A stretch of 53,700 bases of DNA from Oscillospiraceae bacterium (GTDB lineage Bacteria > Bacillota > Clostridia > Oscillospirales > Oscillospiraceae). The stretch is taken from NCBI GenBank assembly GCA_017469795.1, contig JAFUFT010000047.1:1-53700 (forward strand), in the 5' to 3' direction. Position numbers and translations under genes: made by a program. Below, one piece after another: positions 24,980 through 32,290 of this stretch. The notes below the pieces were generated by a model. It saw nothing but the letters and a program-made list of their open reading frames with translations, was not told the DNA's origin and made no database searches. Positions within the stretch are counted from its first letter, which is position 1. Each line of letters begins with the position of its first letter.

Positions 24980-27091
24980 ATGAATCATCGCTATTCCCAC
25001 ATCCTGACCCCGGTTCGGGTGGGGGATCTGGTACTCAAAAACAGGCTGATCAACTCCAAGTCCATCCCGGAGGGCTGGCAGGGGCAGGATCCGGCCAGCT
25101 ATATGACGGAGCAGACGATCTCCTTCGCGGCGAATATTGCACGGAACGGAGCATCTGTCGTCACCTGTTCCCCCGGCATGTTCCGGCAGTTTAAAGGCAG
25201 GACTTTTTTTACCAGTCCCTTTGACATGGACGACCGGAATATCCAGGCGAACTTCCGCCGCCTGATCGAGCGGATCCATCAGTACGGCGCGGCGGCCAAC
25301 GCATCGACGATGTGCAACGTGCCAAATGACGTGTCCATTTCCTCGATGCCGGACCGGTCCATTGTTCCTACGGAATACTCTCCGGGACCGGAGTCTCCCT
25401 TCGATATGCAGGGGAATCTGCCCCCGGAGATTACGAAGGAGCAGATCAGAGACTTTATCCGGGAGTTTACCGACTGTGCCGTGCAGCTCAAGGACATGGG
25501 TTTTGACATGATCAATGTCTATGCGAGCTACAATGCGTCGCTGCTGTCTAAGAGCCTGTCCCCGGTGTTCAACCAGCGGACGGACGAGTACGGCGGCAGT
25601 CTGGAGAACCGGGCCAGACTTCTTAAGGAGCTGCTGACCTCTGTGAAGGAGGCCTGCGGATGGGGATTCCCCATCGAACTGCAGCTCTCCGGGCGGGAGA
25701 ATGTGCCCGGCGGCTACACCGAGGAGGATTTTGTATCCTATTGCAGGATCTTCGATGATGCCGGCCTGGCGGATATTATTGAGGTCCGGGCCTGGACAGG
25801 AGATATGACCCACGCCAGCTCCTACAACTGTCAGAAGGACTATCCCACGAATCTGCGCTTTGCGGAGATGCTGAAGAAGGCCGGGATCCGGGCACTGGTG
25901 GCTCCGGTGGGCGGGTTCCAGGATCTGGACCTGATCGAGCGGTTCCTTTCCGAGGGGCGCACGGATCTGGTGGCTATGGGACGCGCCTTTATCTGCGATC
26001 CGGAATATGGAAAGAAGCTCTACGAGGGCAGGGGTGAGGATGTGATCGCCTGCCTGCGCTGCGACAAGTGCCACAGCGGTATCTGCGCAGTCAATCCCCG
26101 GATTGGCATCGCGCCGTCGCTGCTGGCGGAGGAGGACGCAAAGCCGGTTCAGCCGCAGAAGGTGGCGGTGATCGGCGGCGGTCCCGCCGGCCTCTATACC
26201 GCCGCGGAGTGTGCCCGGCTCGGACACAGCGTGGTGCTCTTTGAGAAGGACGAGACCCTGGGTGGTCAGGCCAGACATGCGGACTTTATGCCGAATAAAT
26301 GGTGTATGAAGGACTACAAGGACTCTCTGATCCAGGCCTGCCGGAGATACGGCGTGGAGATCCACACCGGGGTGAAGGCGGACCGGGCTCTGATTGAGGG
26401 CGGTGACTTTGACGCGGTTGTCACGGCGCTGGGTTCTGTTCCCAAGACCGGACCGGTGGAGGGGGCGGATCTCAGTCACGTCTGGAAGCCCATAGAGGTA
26501 TTTGGAAATCATGAGCAGCTCGGCGGCCATGTGGTCGTCATCGGAGGGGCCATGATCGCGGTGGATACAGCGCTGTACCTCTGTCAGACCGGGCATAAGG
26601 TGACCCTGGTCACCCGGAACCGGGATGTGGCCTACGACAACAACAGTCACTCGCATTTCCAGTTTGAGCAGTCTCTCCATGAGGAACCCAATCTGGAGAT
26701 GATCACCAGGGCGCAGACTCTGAAGATCACCCGGGAGACAGTCACGGTGGAGGTTACCTCCGGAGGAGGTCCGGCGGGAGGTCCTCCCGGCATGCCGCCT
26801 CCGCCCGGGGGCTTCGGGGAAATGCCTGCACCGGAGCCGGAAAAGAAGGAGATTCGGGAGATTCCCTGTGACAGCGTCGTATTCTCTGCCGGCCGCCGGC
26901 CGCTGATCGATGAGAGCCTGGAGTTTGCGGGGATTACCCCCAAATTCTTTATCGTGGGCGACGCGAATATGCTCTCCGGAGATCCGAAGCAGCGGCATCC
27001 CGGCGAGATGTCCAAGCCCACAGCGGACGCGACACCCCATGAGATCCGGCATGGTGTGCTGACAGGCTATGCCGCCGCCCATGCTATCTGA
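24980..27091 (+). CDS. OYE/2,4-dienoyl-CoA-reductase-type Fe-S flavoenzyme (paralogue 5)
   Basis: A 703-residue paralogue, the longest of the five. It has an FMN barrel (RTDEYGGSLENR at 200-211), a compact cluster site C358, C361, C364 and C369 (only four residues between the last two cysteines, against twelve in the others), an FAD motif IGGGPAG (398-404) and a C-terminal FFIVGDAN. An insertion of about 30 residues rich in Gly and Pro (nt 26758-26850) interrupts the FAD/NAD domain before the last strand. The FadH Tyr166 position is Ser188, with Tyr184 shifted as in paralogues 1 and 4. AAGAAGG precedes the ATG. It is the last enzyme gene of the operon, 29 nt before lipoprotein 3. Confidence 0.85.
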   Translation: MNHRYSHILTPVRVGDLVLKNRLINSKSIPEGWQGQDPASYMTEQTISFAANIARNGASVVTCSPGMFRQFKGRTFFTSPFDMDDRNIQANFRRLIERIHQYGAAANASTMCNVPNDVSISSMPDRSIVPTEYSPGPESPFDMQGNLPPEITKEQIRDFIREFTDCAVQLKDMGFDMINVYASYNASLLSKSLSPVFNQRTDEYGGSLENRARLLKELLTSVKEACGWGFPIELQLSGRENVPGGYTEEDFVSYCRIFDDAGLADIIEVRAWTGDMTHASSYNCQKDYPTNLRFAEMLKKAGIRALVAPVGGFQDLDLIERFLSEGRTDLVAMGRAFICDPEYGKKLYEGRGEDVIACLRCDKCHSGICAVNPRIGIAPSLLAEEDAKPVQPQKVAVIGGGPAGLYTAAECARLGHSVVLFEKDETLGGQARHADFMPNKWCMKDYKDSLIQACRRYGVEIHTGVKADRALIEGGDFDAVVTALGSVPKTGPVEGADLSHVWKPIEVFGNHEQLGGHVVVIGGAMIAVDTALYLCQTGHKVTLVTRNRDVAYDNNSHSHFQFEQSLHEEPNLEMITRAQTLKITRETVTVEVTSGGGPAGGPPGMPPPPGGFGEMPAPEPEKKEIREIPCDSVVFSAGRRPLIDESLEFAGITPKFFIVGDANMLSGDPKQRHPGEMSKPTADATPHEIRHGVLTGYAAAHAI

Positions 27092-27120
27092 GAAAGAAAG
27101 CTGAAAAGGAGGTAACGATC

Positions 27121-28908
27121 GTGAAAAAAGAATGGAGCCTGATTGTGTGCGTTGCGCTGCTGCTGACGGTGTTTGCCGGCTGCGGCAGTCAGACGGGATC
27201 TGCTGCGGCGCAGGAGCCCTCCGTTCCAGTGGCGGAATCCGCAGCGGAGACCGTGCAGGCAGCTCCGGAGGAGCCTGCTGCGGTGCCGGAAGCTGAGCCG
27301 GAACCGGAAGACTCGGTGCAGGAAGAGCCTCCGGCAGAGGAACCGGAGACCCGGGGAGATCCCTTCGAGGCCATGCGGGAGACGTACTTCGCCTATCCGC
27401 TGGAGGGGGAGAACAACACCATCTCCTATTGGTACTTCATGGAACAGGAGTCCCGCAATGACGCATGGATCACACCCTATGCAGAGGCGGCCACCGGTAT
27501 CCACGTGGACTATATCGAGGTGGCCCGTTCCGCAGTCTATGAGCAGTTCAATCTGATGATTGCCAGCGGAGATATGCCGGATCTGATTCCCTGCAACGAT
27601 TATTACACCGGCGGGCTGTCCAAGGCCTATGAGGAAGATATTATCCTGAATATCGGCGACTACATGGACGAGTATATGCCGAACTATGTGGCGCTGCTGG
27701 AAACGCTGGATCCTGCGGTGGTGGAGAGTACCAGGACAGACGGCATGACGCTGGCTTTTGCCGGGATCAAGGACGGTACCTACTCCGGCAACGGCATGGT
27801 CACCCGCGGCGACTGGTTGGAGCAGGCAGGCTACCGCTTTGATGGGAAGATGATCACCCTGGATCAGTTCACGGATCTGCTGCGGCTGATCCGCGATGAT
27901 TTCGCCGCGCCCTATCCCTACTATTTTATCAAGGACGGACAGATGAGCGTGGAGGCTGCGTTTGACACGGATATTCCCATGCTGGCGGACAGCTTTATGG
28001 CAAGCGTGGACTCCTGCGTGTTCCGCTACGGAGACGAGATCGCCTCCGGATGGGTCACCGATGGCTACCGGGATTACCTAGAGTGGATCCTCAGCCTGAT
28101 GGACGAGGAGCTGCTCTACCGGGATTTCCTGTCTATGGACGATGACCGAATGGTCATTAACCGCCTCACCGGAGCGGGACAGATCGGCGTATGGGTCCAG
28201 AATGCCGACAAGATGGATGAACTGGCCGATTTTGCCGACGAGGCCAATGCAGACTTCGCTGTGACAGCGGTGCCCCGGGTGGTCCGGGACGTCAACGAGC
28301 CCTATGTCTGGAATGACGAGGCCAATCTGGTCACGCTGGGCATGAGCCTCTCCGGTACCTGCCGGAATCCGGAGCTGTGCTGCCAGTGGCAGAACTACTT
28401 CTATACGGAGGGCGGCTATATCCTATACAACTACGGCATCCAGGGTACCACCGTTGACTATAACCGTGATACCCATGAGTTTACTTGGCTCGACGGATAT
28501 GTGATCGGCGGAGATGTGGGTGCCAATGCGGAACTGGGGATCTCCCTGTATACGATGAAAAACCATGTGGTGTCCTATGAGGATAACGACCGTCTGCTGT
28601 CTACTCTGTCTGACAGTGCTCTCGCTGCGGTGGAGATGTGGACCATAGAGGGGAGTACGGAGGAACGGTACTATCCCACCTCCCTGAAGATTGGATTTGA
28701 CAACGACGAGACGGCGAAGATTGCGGAATATGAGCCGGATTTGATTACCTACGCGCAGGAGACTGTGCTGAAATTCCTGGACGGATCCCTGGAGCTCAAT
28801 GATGAGAACTGGGAGGAGTATAAGGCTACCTGCGAATCCCTGGGACTGTCCGAGATTCTGAAGGTATATCAGGATGTCTATGATCAGCATCTGGCGGGAG
28901 AACGGTGA
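27121..28908 (+). CDS. Large extracellular solute-binding lipoprotein (paralogue 3)
   Basis: A 595-residue lipoprotein starting at GTG after AAGGAGG. It has a signal peptide with lipobox VFAGC (Cys21), a Glu/Pro/Ala-rich linker to about residue 80, then a solute-binding domain with the shared MIASGDMPDLI block (about 142-152) and a C-terminal helical ending (YQDVYDQHL). It closes the plus-strand operon that began at 13422. The three lipoproteins share architecture but differ enough that different ligands are likely. No importer genes are adjacent. Confidence 0.85.
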   Translation: MKKEWSLIVCVALLLTVFAGCGSQTGSAAAQEPSVPVAESAAETVQAAPEEPAAVPEAEPEPEDSVQEEPPAEEPETRGDPFEAMRETYFAYPLEGENNTISYWYFMEQESRNDAWITPYAEAATGIHVDYIEVARSAVYEQFNLMIASGDMPDLIPCNDYYTGGLSKAYEEDIILNIGDYMDEYMPNYVALLETLDPAVVESTRTDGMTLAFAGIKDGTYSGNGMVTRGDWLEQAGYRFDGKMITLDQFTDLLRLIRDDFAAPYPYYFIKDGQMSVEAAFDTDIPMLADSFMASVDSCVFRYGDEIASGWVTDGYRDYLEWILSLMDEELLYRDFLSMDDDRMVINRLTGAGQIGVWVQNADKMDELADFADEANADFAVTAVPRVVRDVNEPYVWNDEANLVTLGMSLSGTCRNPELCCQWQNYFYTEGGYILYNYGIQGTTVDYNRDTHEFTWLDGYVIGGDVGANAELGISLYTMKNHVVSYEDNDRLLSTLSDSALAAVEMWTIEGSTEERYYPTSLKIGFDNDETAKIAEYEPDLITYAQETVLKFLDGSLELNDENWEEYKATCESLGLSEILKVYQDVYDQHLAGER

Positions 28909-29020
28909 ACGGCTGCCGGATACAGCTCCGTTTGTATTCCCCCGGGCCTGCTGAGAAGCCCCTGAACCGGGATGGCTTATTAAATGTAATTCGGTTTTCC
29001 CGTTAGAGGAAGAAAAGGAA

Positions 29021-29059
29021 AAGGCGTTCCCCTTGAACAGTGTTTAAGGGGAACGCCTT
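29021..29059. terminator. Terminator-like hairpin between convergent operons
   Basis: A perfect 14-bp stem AAGGCGTTCCCCTT/AAGGGGAACGCCTT (29021-29034 with 29046-29059), with further pairing in the loop. Only short T tracts follow on either side, so it may be a weak or factor-assisted bidirectional terminator. Confidence 0.65.
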
Positions 29060-29091
29060 CAGCCTGTTTAGGACCCGCTGTGTTACCTTTT

Positions 29092-29258
29092 GCGAGGAAA
29101 TAGGGCGTTCATCTCGGCTTTAAAAACCGAGTTTCCTCGCTATGCATAAAAAATGCGGAATCCGCAATAATTTCATGGAGGACTAAACGATGCAGTATGC
29201 GATGAACTGTGAACCTCCCCGCCCAATCGCAAGCGATATGGACGGGGCTTCCCCCTAA
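29092..29258 (+). other. Structured intergenic segment with three hairpins and a 22-codon frame
   Basis: GCGAGGAAA (29092-29100) pairs with TTTCCTCGC (29132-29140) around an inner CTCGG/CCGAG stem. TGCGG-AAT-CCGCA forms a small hairpin at 29155-29167. A compound hairpin CCCCGCC..ATCGC/GCGAT..GG.CGGGG lies at 29217-29247. ATGGAGG and an ATG at 29190 open a 22-codon frame ending at 29258 that overlaps the last hairpin. No protein family or named RNA is recognised. The last hairpin recalls ends of IS200/IS605-type elements, but no transposase gene is near. Confidence 0.4.
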
Positions 29259-29305
29259 TTTATTTAAGGAAGAATGCCCTTCCAATGATACGGCTCAAAC
29301 TTAGA

Positions 29306-30559
29306 TCATGGTGTGCGAGACACCACTTCTGCCGCCTGTATAAAATCCCCGATTAGATCCTCCGCGTCCTCTAGGCCCACGCTGACCCGGATCAGGTCAT
29401 CGTAGACCCCCGCATCCAGCCGCTCCTGCTCGGTGTTGAAGGCATAGATCGTGGAGGCAGGGTGGATCACAAGGGTCCGGACATCGCCGATATTGGTGGC
29501 ATTTGCGCAGTACCGGAGATGGTTGATCACGGAAAACGCCCGTTCTTTACTGCCGCATCGTACTGTCAGAATCGCGCCATAAGCAGTGAGCTCCTTGCCG
29601 GCAATATCATGCCAAGGGCTGTCCGAAAGCCCCGGATAGGTCACATCCCCAAACAGTGGAGAATCCTTCAATGCAGACGCCAGCGCCTTCGCATTCCCGC
29701 AGAGCCGTTCCATTCTGAGCCCCAGGGTCTCCAGGCCGAGAGATGCCAGATAGAGATTCATCGGTGCGGGACAGGGGCCAAAGTTTCTCCAGGTGTCATC
29801 CCGGAGACGGGCCAGAAACGCCATGGGACCGTATTTCAGGAACCCGTTCATTGCCGGGTAGCGTTCCGCTGTCCAGCGAAAACGCCCGCTGTCAATGATG
29901 ATGCCGGAGATGGCGTTGCCGCTTCCGGAGATGTACTTGGAGGAGGAGTGGATCACCACATCCGCTCCAAGCTCAATCGGCCGAATCAGACATGGCGTGG
30001 CAGTAGTGCTGTCCACAAACAAAGGGATGTCGTGCCTGTGGGCAAGCTCTGCCAGAGCGGCCACATCTGCCACATTGAGTTTAGGGTTCCCGATGACCTC
30101 CGTAAAAATCACTCTTGTATGTTCATTGATCAGCGGCGCAACGGTTTCAACCGTCATATCCACAACGAACCGCGTGTGGATCCCAAGCTTCTCAAAATCG
30201 CTGAACAGATCGATGGTGCCGCCGAACAGGCAGGAGGATGCGATGACTTCATCTCCAGAGGAGAGCACACTCAGCAAAGCCATGGCGATGGCGCTCATGC
30301 CGGAGGCGCAGGAGACGGCCCCGATGCCGCCCTCCAGTGCTGCCATGCGGCTTTCAAAGTCCGCCGCCGTAGGATTGCCGATCCGCGTATAGGCATAGCC
30401 AGGCGCCTGATGGTGGAACACCTTCTCCAGTTCCTCTGCAGAGGCATGGGTAAAGGCGCTGGTTTGGTAGATGGGCGGCAGCGTGGAGCCGTGGTGTTCC
30501 GGCCTTCTGCCCTCATGCAACAGCCGGGTTTGGAGCCCGGGGGTTTTCGTACATCCCAA
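29306..30559 (-). CDS. metY: O-acetylhomoserine sulfhydrylase-type PLP enzyme
   Basis: A 417-residue Cys/Met-metabolism PLP enzyme. The PLP lysine lies in SSSKYISG; GYAYTRIGNPT, the ASGMSAIA segment and SVGLED near the C-terminus are typical of MetY. MetY forms homocysteine from O-acetylhomoserine and a sulfur donor. Here it is the last gene of the operon after hcyD, hcyF and hcyS homologues, as in Wolinella succinogenes, where MetY takes sulfur from a protein thiocarboxylate rather than free sulfide. A TTG at 30559 has GAGGTG six bases before it; the in-frame GTG at 30568 lies within that site. A small hairpin occupies the 60-nt gap before it. Confidence 0.88.
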   Translation of the reverse strand: MGCTKTPGLQTRLLHEGRRPEHHGSTLPPIYQTSAFTHASAEELEKVFHHQAPGYAYTRIGNPTAADFESRMAALEGGIGAVSCASGMSAIAMALLSVLSSGDEVIASSCLFGGTIDLFSDFEKLGIHTRFVVDMTVETVAPLINEHTRVIFTEVIGNPKLNVADVAALAELAHRHDIPLFVDSTTATPCLIRPIELGADVVIHSSSKYISGSGNAISGIIIDSGRFRWTAERYPAMNGFLKYGPMAFLARLRDDTWRNFGPCPAPMNLYLASLGLETLGLRMERLCGNAKALASALKDSPLFGDVTYPGLSDSPWHDIAGKELTAYGAILTVRCGSKERAFSVINHLRYCANATNIGDVRTLVIHPASTIYAFNTEQERLDAGVYDDLIRVSVGLEDAEDLIGDFIQAAEVVSRTP

Positions 30560-30619
30560 GTGAATCACCTCGAATACGATTCCGGCAGGGACGGCGGAGG
30601 CCGCCCCTGCGTTCTGTGT

Positions 30620-31033
30620 CTACTGTTCGGTAATGGTCAGGTCTTCTACCGTTACTTCGCCGCCCTCGATATGAAAACTGCGGAGTACCGGTTCTTCTTC
30701 CATGAGAGAGAGGATCATATAGCTGGCTCTGGGATCCAGGGCCAGCCGTTTGTCCTCCTCCGATGGCCGGGATGGTGTGGAGGGGTGGCTGTGGAAGTTG
30801 CCAAGGGGACCCAATCCATTTTTCCGCATATCCTTAATTGCGGACAGCTGTGCCTGGGGGCTCATGGTGAAGTGCTCTGGGCTGTGGTCCTCGTTCTCCA
30901 GCAGATAGACCTTTTCGATATAGCGGTCGCCGCCTTCCTCCCGCCCGGCAATAAGCCCGCAGGCCTCGTTGGGCAGTCCCGCCTTTCCGTGGGCCAGGAT
31001 GGCCTCATAATCCGATTGCTTCAAATAGATCAT
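30620..31033 (-). CDS. JAMM metallopeptidase, HcyD/Mec+-like
   Basis: A 137-residue JAMM (Mov34/MPN+) zinc peptidase. It has a glutamate in LPNEACG (Glu23) and HSHPSTPSRPSEED, which gives the H-x-H-x10-D zinc motif. In Wolinella the homologue HcyD trims the C-terminal residue of the sulfur carrier HcyS and releases the product from the carrier; Mec in Mycobacterium does the same for CysO. The partner carrier here ends in GGGC, so a trimming step is expected. It overlaps the ThiF-like gene by ATGA. Confidence 0.85.
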   Translation of the reverse strand: MIYLKQSDYEAILAHGKAGLPNEACGLIAGREEGGDRYIEKVYLLENEDHSPEHFTMSPQAQLSAIKDMRKNGLGPLGNFHSHPSTPSRPSEEDKRLALDPRASYMILSLMEEEPVLRSFHIEGGEVTVEDLTITEQ

Positions 31034-31836
31034 TTCAGTTCACACGCCGCCTGTTCATAGTCGATGAGCTCAGTGATGGTGGGATTCTCTCCGCAGACCG
31101 GGCAAGTGCTGGTGTCATGGGGCAGCTTGATGGTGCGGAACTCCATCTTAATGGCGTCATAGGTCATGAGCCGCCCGGCAAGCAGGTCGCCCACGCCGGT
31201 CAGGTACTTGATGGCCTCCATGGCCTGGAGGGAACCGATGACGCCGCCCATGGCACCGACCACGCCCGCCTCCTTGCAGGTGGGCACCGCATTCTTCGGA
31301 GGAGGCTCATGGAACACACACCGGTAGCAGGGGCCCTGTCCGGGCACGTATGTCATGAGCTGTCCCTTGAAGCGGATGATCCCCGCGTGGGAGAAGGGCT
31401 TTTTCGCCATGACGCAGGCGTCGTTAATCAGGAACTTGGCCGGAAAATTGTCCGTGCCGTCGATGATGAAGTCATAGGGCTCGATGAGCTCCAGGATGTT
31501 CTCCGAGGACACGAAGGCCTGGATGGCGTTGACCTTCACATCCGGGTTCATCTCCTCCATGGTTTCCTTGGCGGAAATGACCTTGGGCTTGTCAATGTCC
31601 TTCATGGCATGGATGATCTGCCGCTGGAGGTTACTGAGGTCCACCACGTCGGCGTCCACGATGCCGATGGTACCCACCCCAGCCGCCGCCAGATACATGG
31701 CCGCCGGCGCGCCAAGGCCCCCCGCCCCGATGATGAGCACGGAACCATTCAGGAGCTTCTTCTGCCCCTTGACGCCGATCTCCTTGAGAATGATGTGCCG
31801 GGCGTAGCGCTCCAGCTGTTCATTGGAAAACGCCAT
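31030..31836 (-). CDS. ThiF/MoeB/HcyF-like E1 adenylyltransferase
   Basis: A 268-residue E1-like enzyme that would adenylate the C-terminal glycine of the adjacent ThiS-like carrier before sulfur transfer. It shows the nucleotide-binding GAGGLGAPAA (about 36-45), DLSNLQRQ and a zinc site CYRC...CPVCG (cysteine pairs about residues 179/182 and 250/253). A conserved cysteine in VPTCKEAG may serve sulfur transfer. The start overlaps the carrier stop as TGATG. By context it is HcyF rather than ThiF or MoeB, because no thiamine or molybdopterin genes are near. Confidence 0.88.
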   Translation of the reverse strand: MAFSNEQLERYARHIILKEIGVKGQKKLLNGSVLIIGAGGLGAPAAMYLAAAGVGTIGIVDADVVDLSNLQRQIIHAMKDIDKPKVISAKETMEEMNPDVKVNAIQAFVSSENILELIEPYDFIIDGTDNFPAKFLINDACVMAKKPFSHAGIIRFKGQLMTYVPGQGPCYRCVFHEPPPKNAVPTCKEAGVVGAMGGVIGSLQAMEAIKYLTGVGDLLAGRLMTYDAIKMEFRTIKLPHDTSTCPVCGENPTITELIDYEQAACELK

Positions 31837-32042
31837 CAGCAGCCGCCTCCCATGAAGTACAGGAATTCCACGTTGTCGCCCTCCCGGAGCACGGTGGTCT
31901 CCTGCTGGGCCTTCATGAGAAATTCGTCGTTGATGGAAACGGTCACATAGTCGGGAGTTTCCACATTCTCCAGGTATATCAGCTCCTTGACAGTGGTGTT
32001 CTCCGGAACCTCTTTTTTTACGCCTGCTACAATGATGTTCAT
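31836..32042 (-). CDS. ThiS/MoaD-like sulfur carrier (HcyS-like) ending GGGC
   Basis: A 68-residue beta-grasp protein with the usual ThiS pattern (VKELIYLENV; LREGDNVEFLYFMGGG). Ordinary ThiS ends in Gly-Gly; this one ends Gly-Gly-Gly-Cys. A free carboxyl on glycine is needed for thiocarboxylate formation, so the terminal Cys would have to be removed, presumably by the JAMM peptidase two genes away. That parallels removal of the extra C-terminal residue of HcyS in Wolinella. GGAGG precedes the ATG. It lies between the TusA-like and ThiF-like genes. Confidence 0.87.
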   Translation of the reverse strand: MNIIVAGVKKEVPENTTVKELIYLENVETPDYVTVSINDEFLMKAQQETTVLREGDNVEFLYFMGGGC

Positions 32043-32044
32043 GT

Positions 32045-32290
32045 TCAGTCCTCCAGTTTCTTTACGATCAGGTCATAGGTGCCGTCGCCGTTGCACAGGA
32101 GCTTCAGCACCTGCTGGCCCTCCTCCTTGCAGCTCCGGGGCACGTTCTGCACCGGCTCGCCGTCGTTCATGCGGATCCGCAGGATCTGTCCCACGTCCAG
32201 CTCCTCCAGGGCTACCTTGACCTTCACAAAGGTGATGGGGCACACCACGTCGGTGATGTCCACGGTCTCGTCTACGATATAATCAGCCAT
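32045..32290 (-). CDS. TusA-family sulfur-transfer protein with CPIT motif
   Basis: An 81-residue TusA/SirA-like protein. The cysteine lies in VCPITFVK (Cys17); the usual CPxP second proline is Thr, as seen in TusA-like proteins near ThiS and sulfite reductase genes. It probably carries persulfide or accepts sulfide-level sulfur between the reductase and the ThiS-like carrier. The ATG lies inside the last codons of the sulfite reductase gene (8-nt overlap), which implies translational coupling. A frame extending to 32428 is a shadow in the reductase gene. Confidence 0.85.
   Translation of the reverse strand: MADYIVDETVDITDVVCPITFVKVKVALEELDVGQILRIRMNDGEPVQNVPRSCKEEGQQVLKLLCNGDGTYDLIVKKLED

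Noticed and set aside
24806..27082. A 758-codon minus-strand frame opposite flavoenzyme 5
   Set aside because: Shadow of the plus-strand gene; composition is typical of antisense GC-rich frames and there is no recognisable domain.
31030..32042. The ThiF/ThiS pair as thiamine or molybdopterin biosynthesis
   Set aside because: No thiG, thiH, thiC, moaA or moaE is present; the neighbours are a JAMM peptidase, a sulfite reductase and MetY, which match the homocysteine route.
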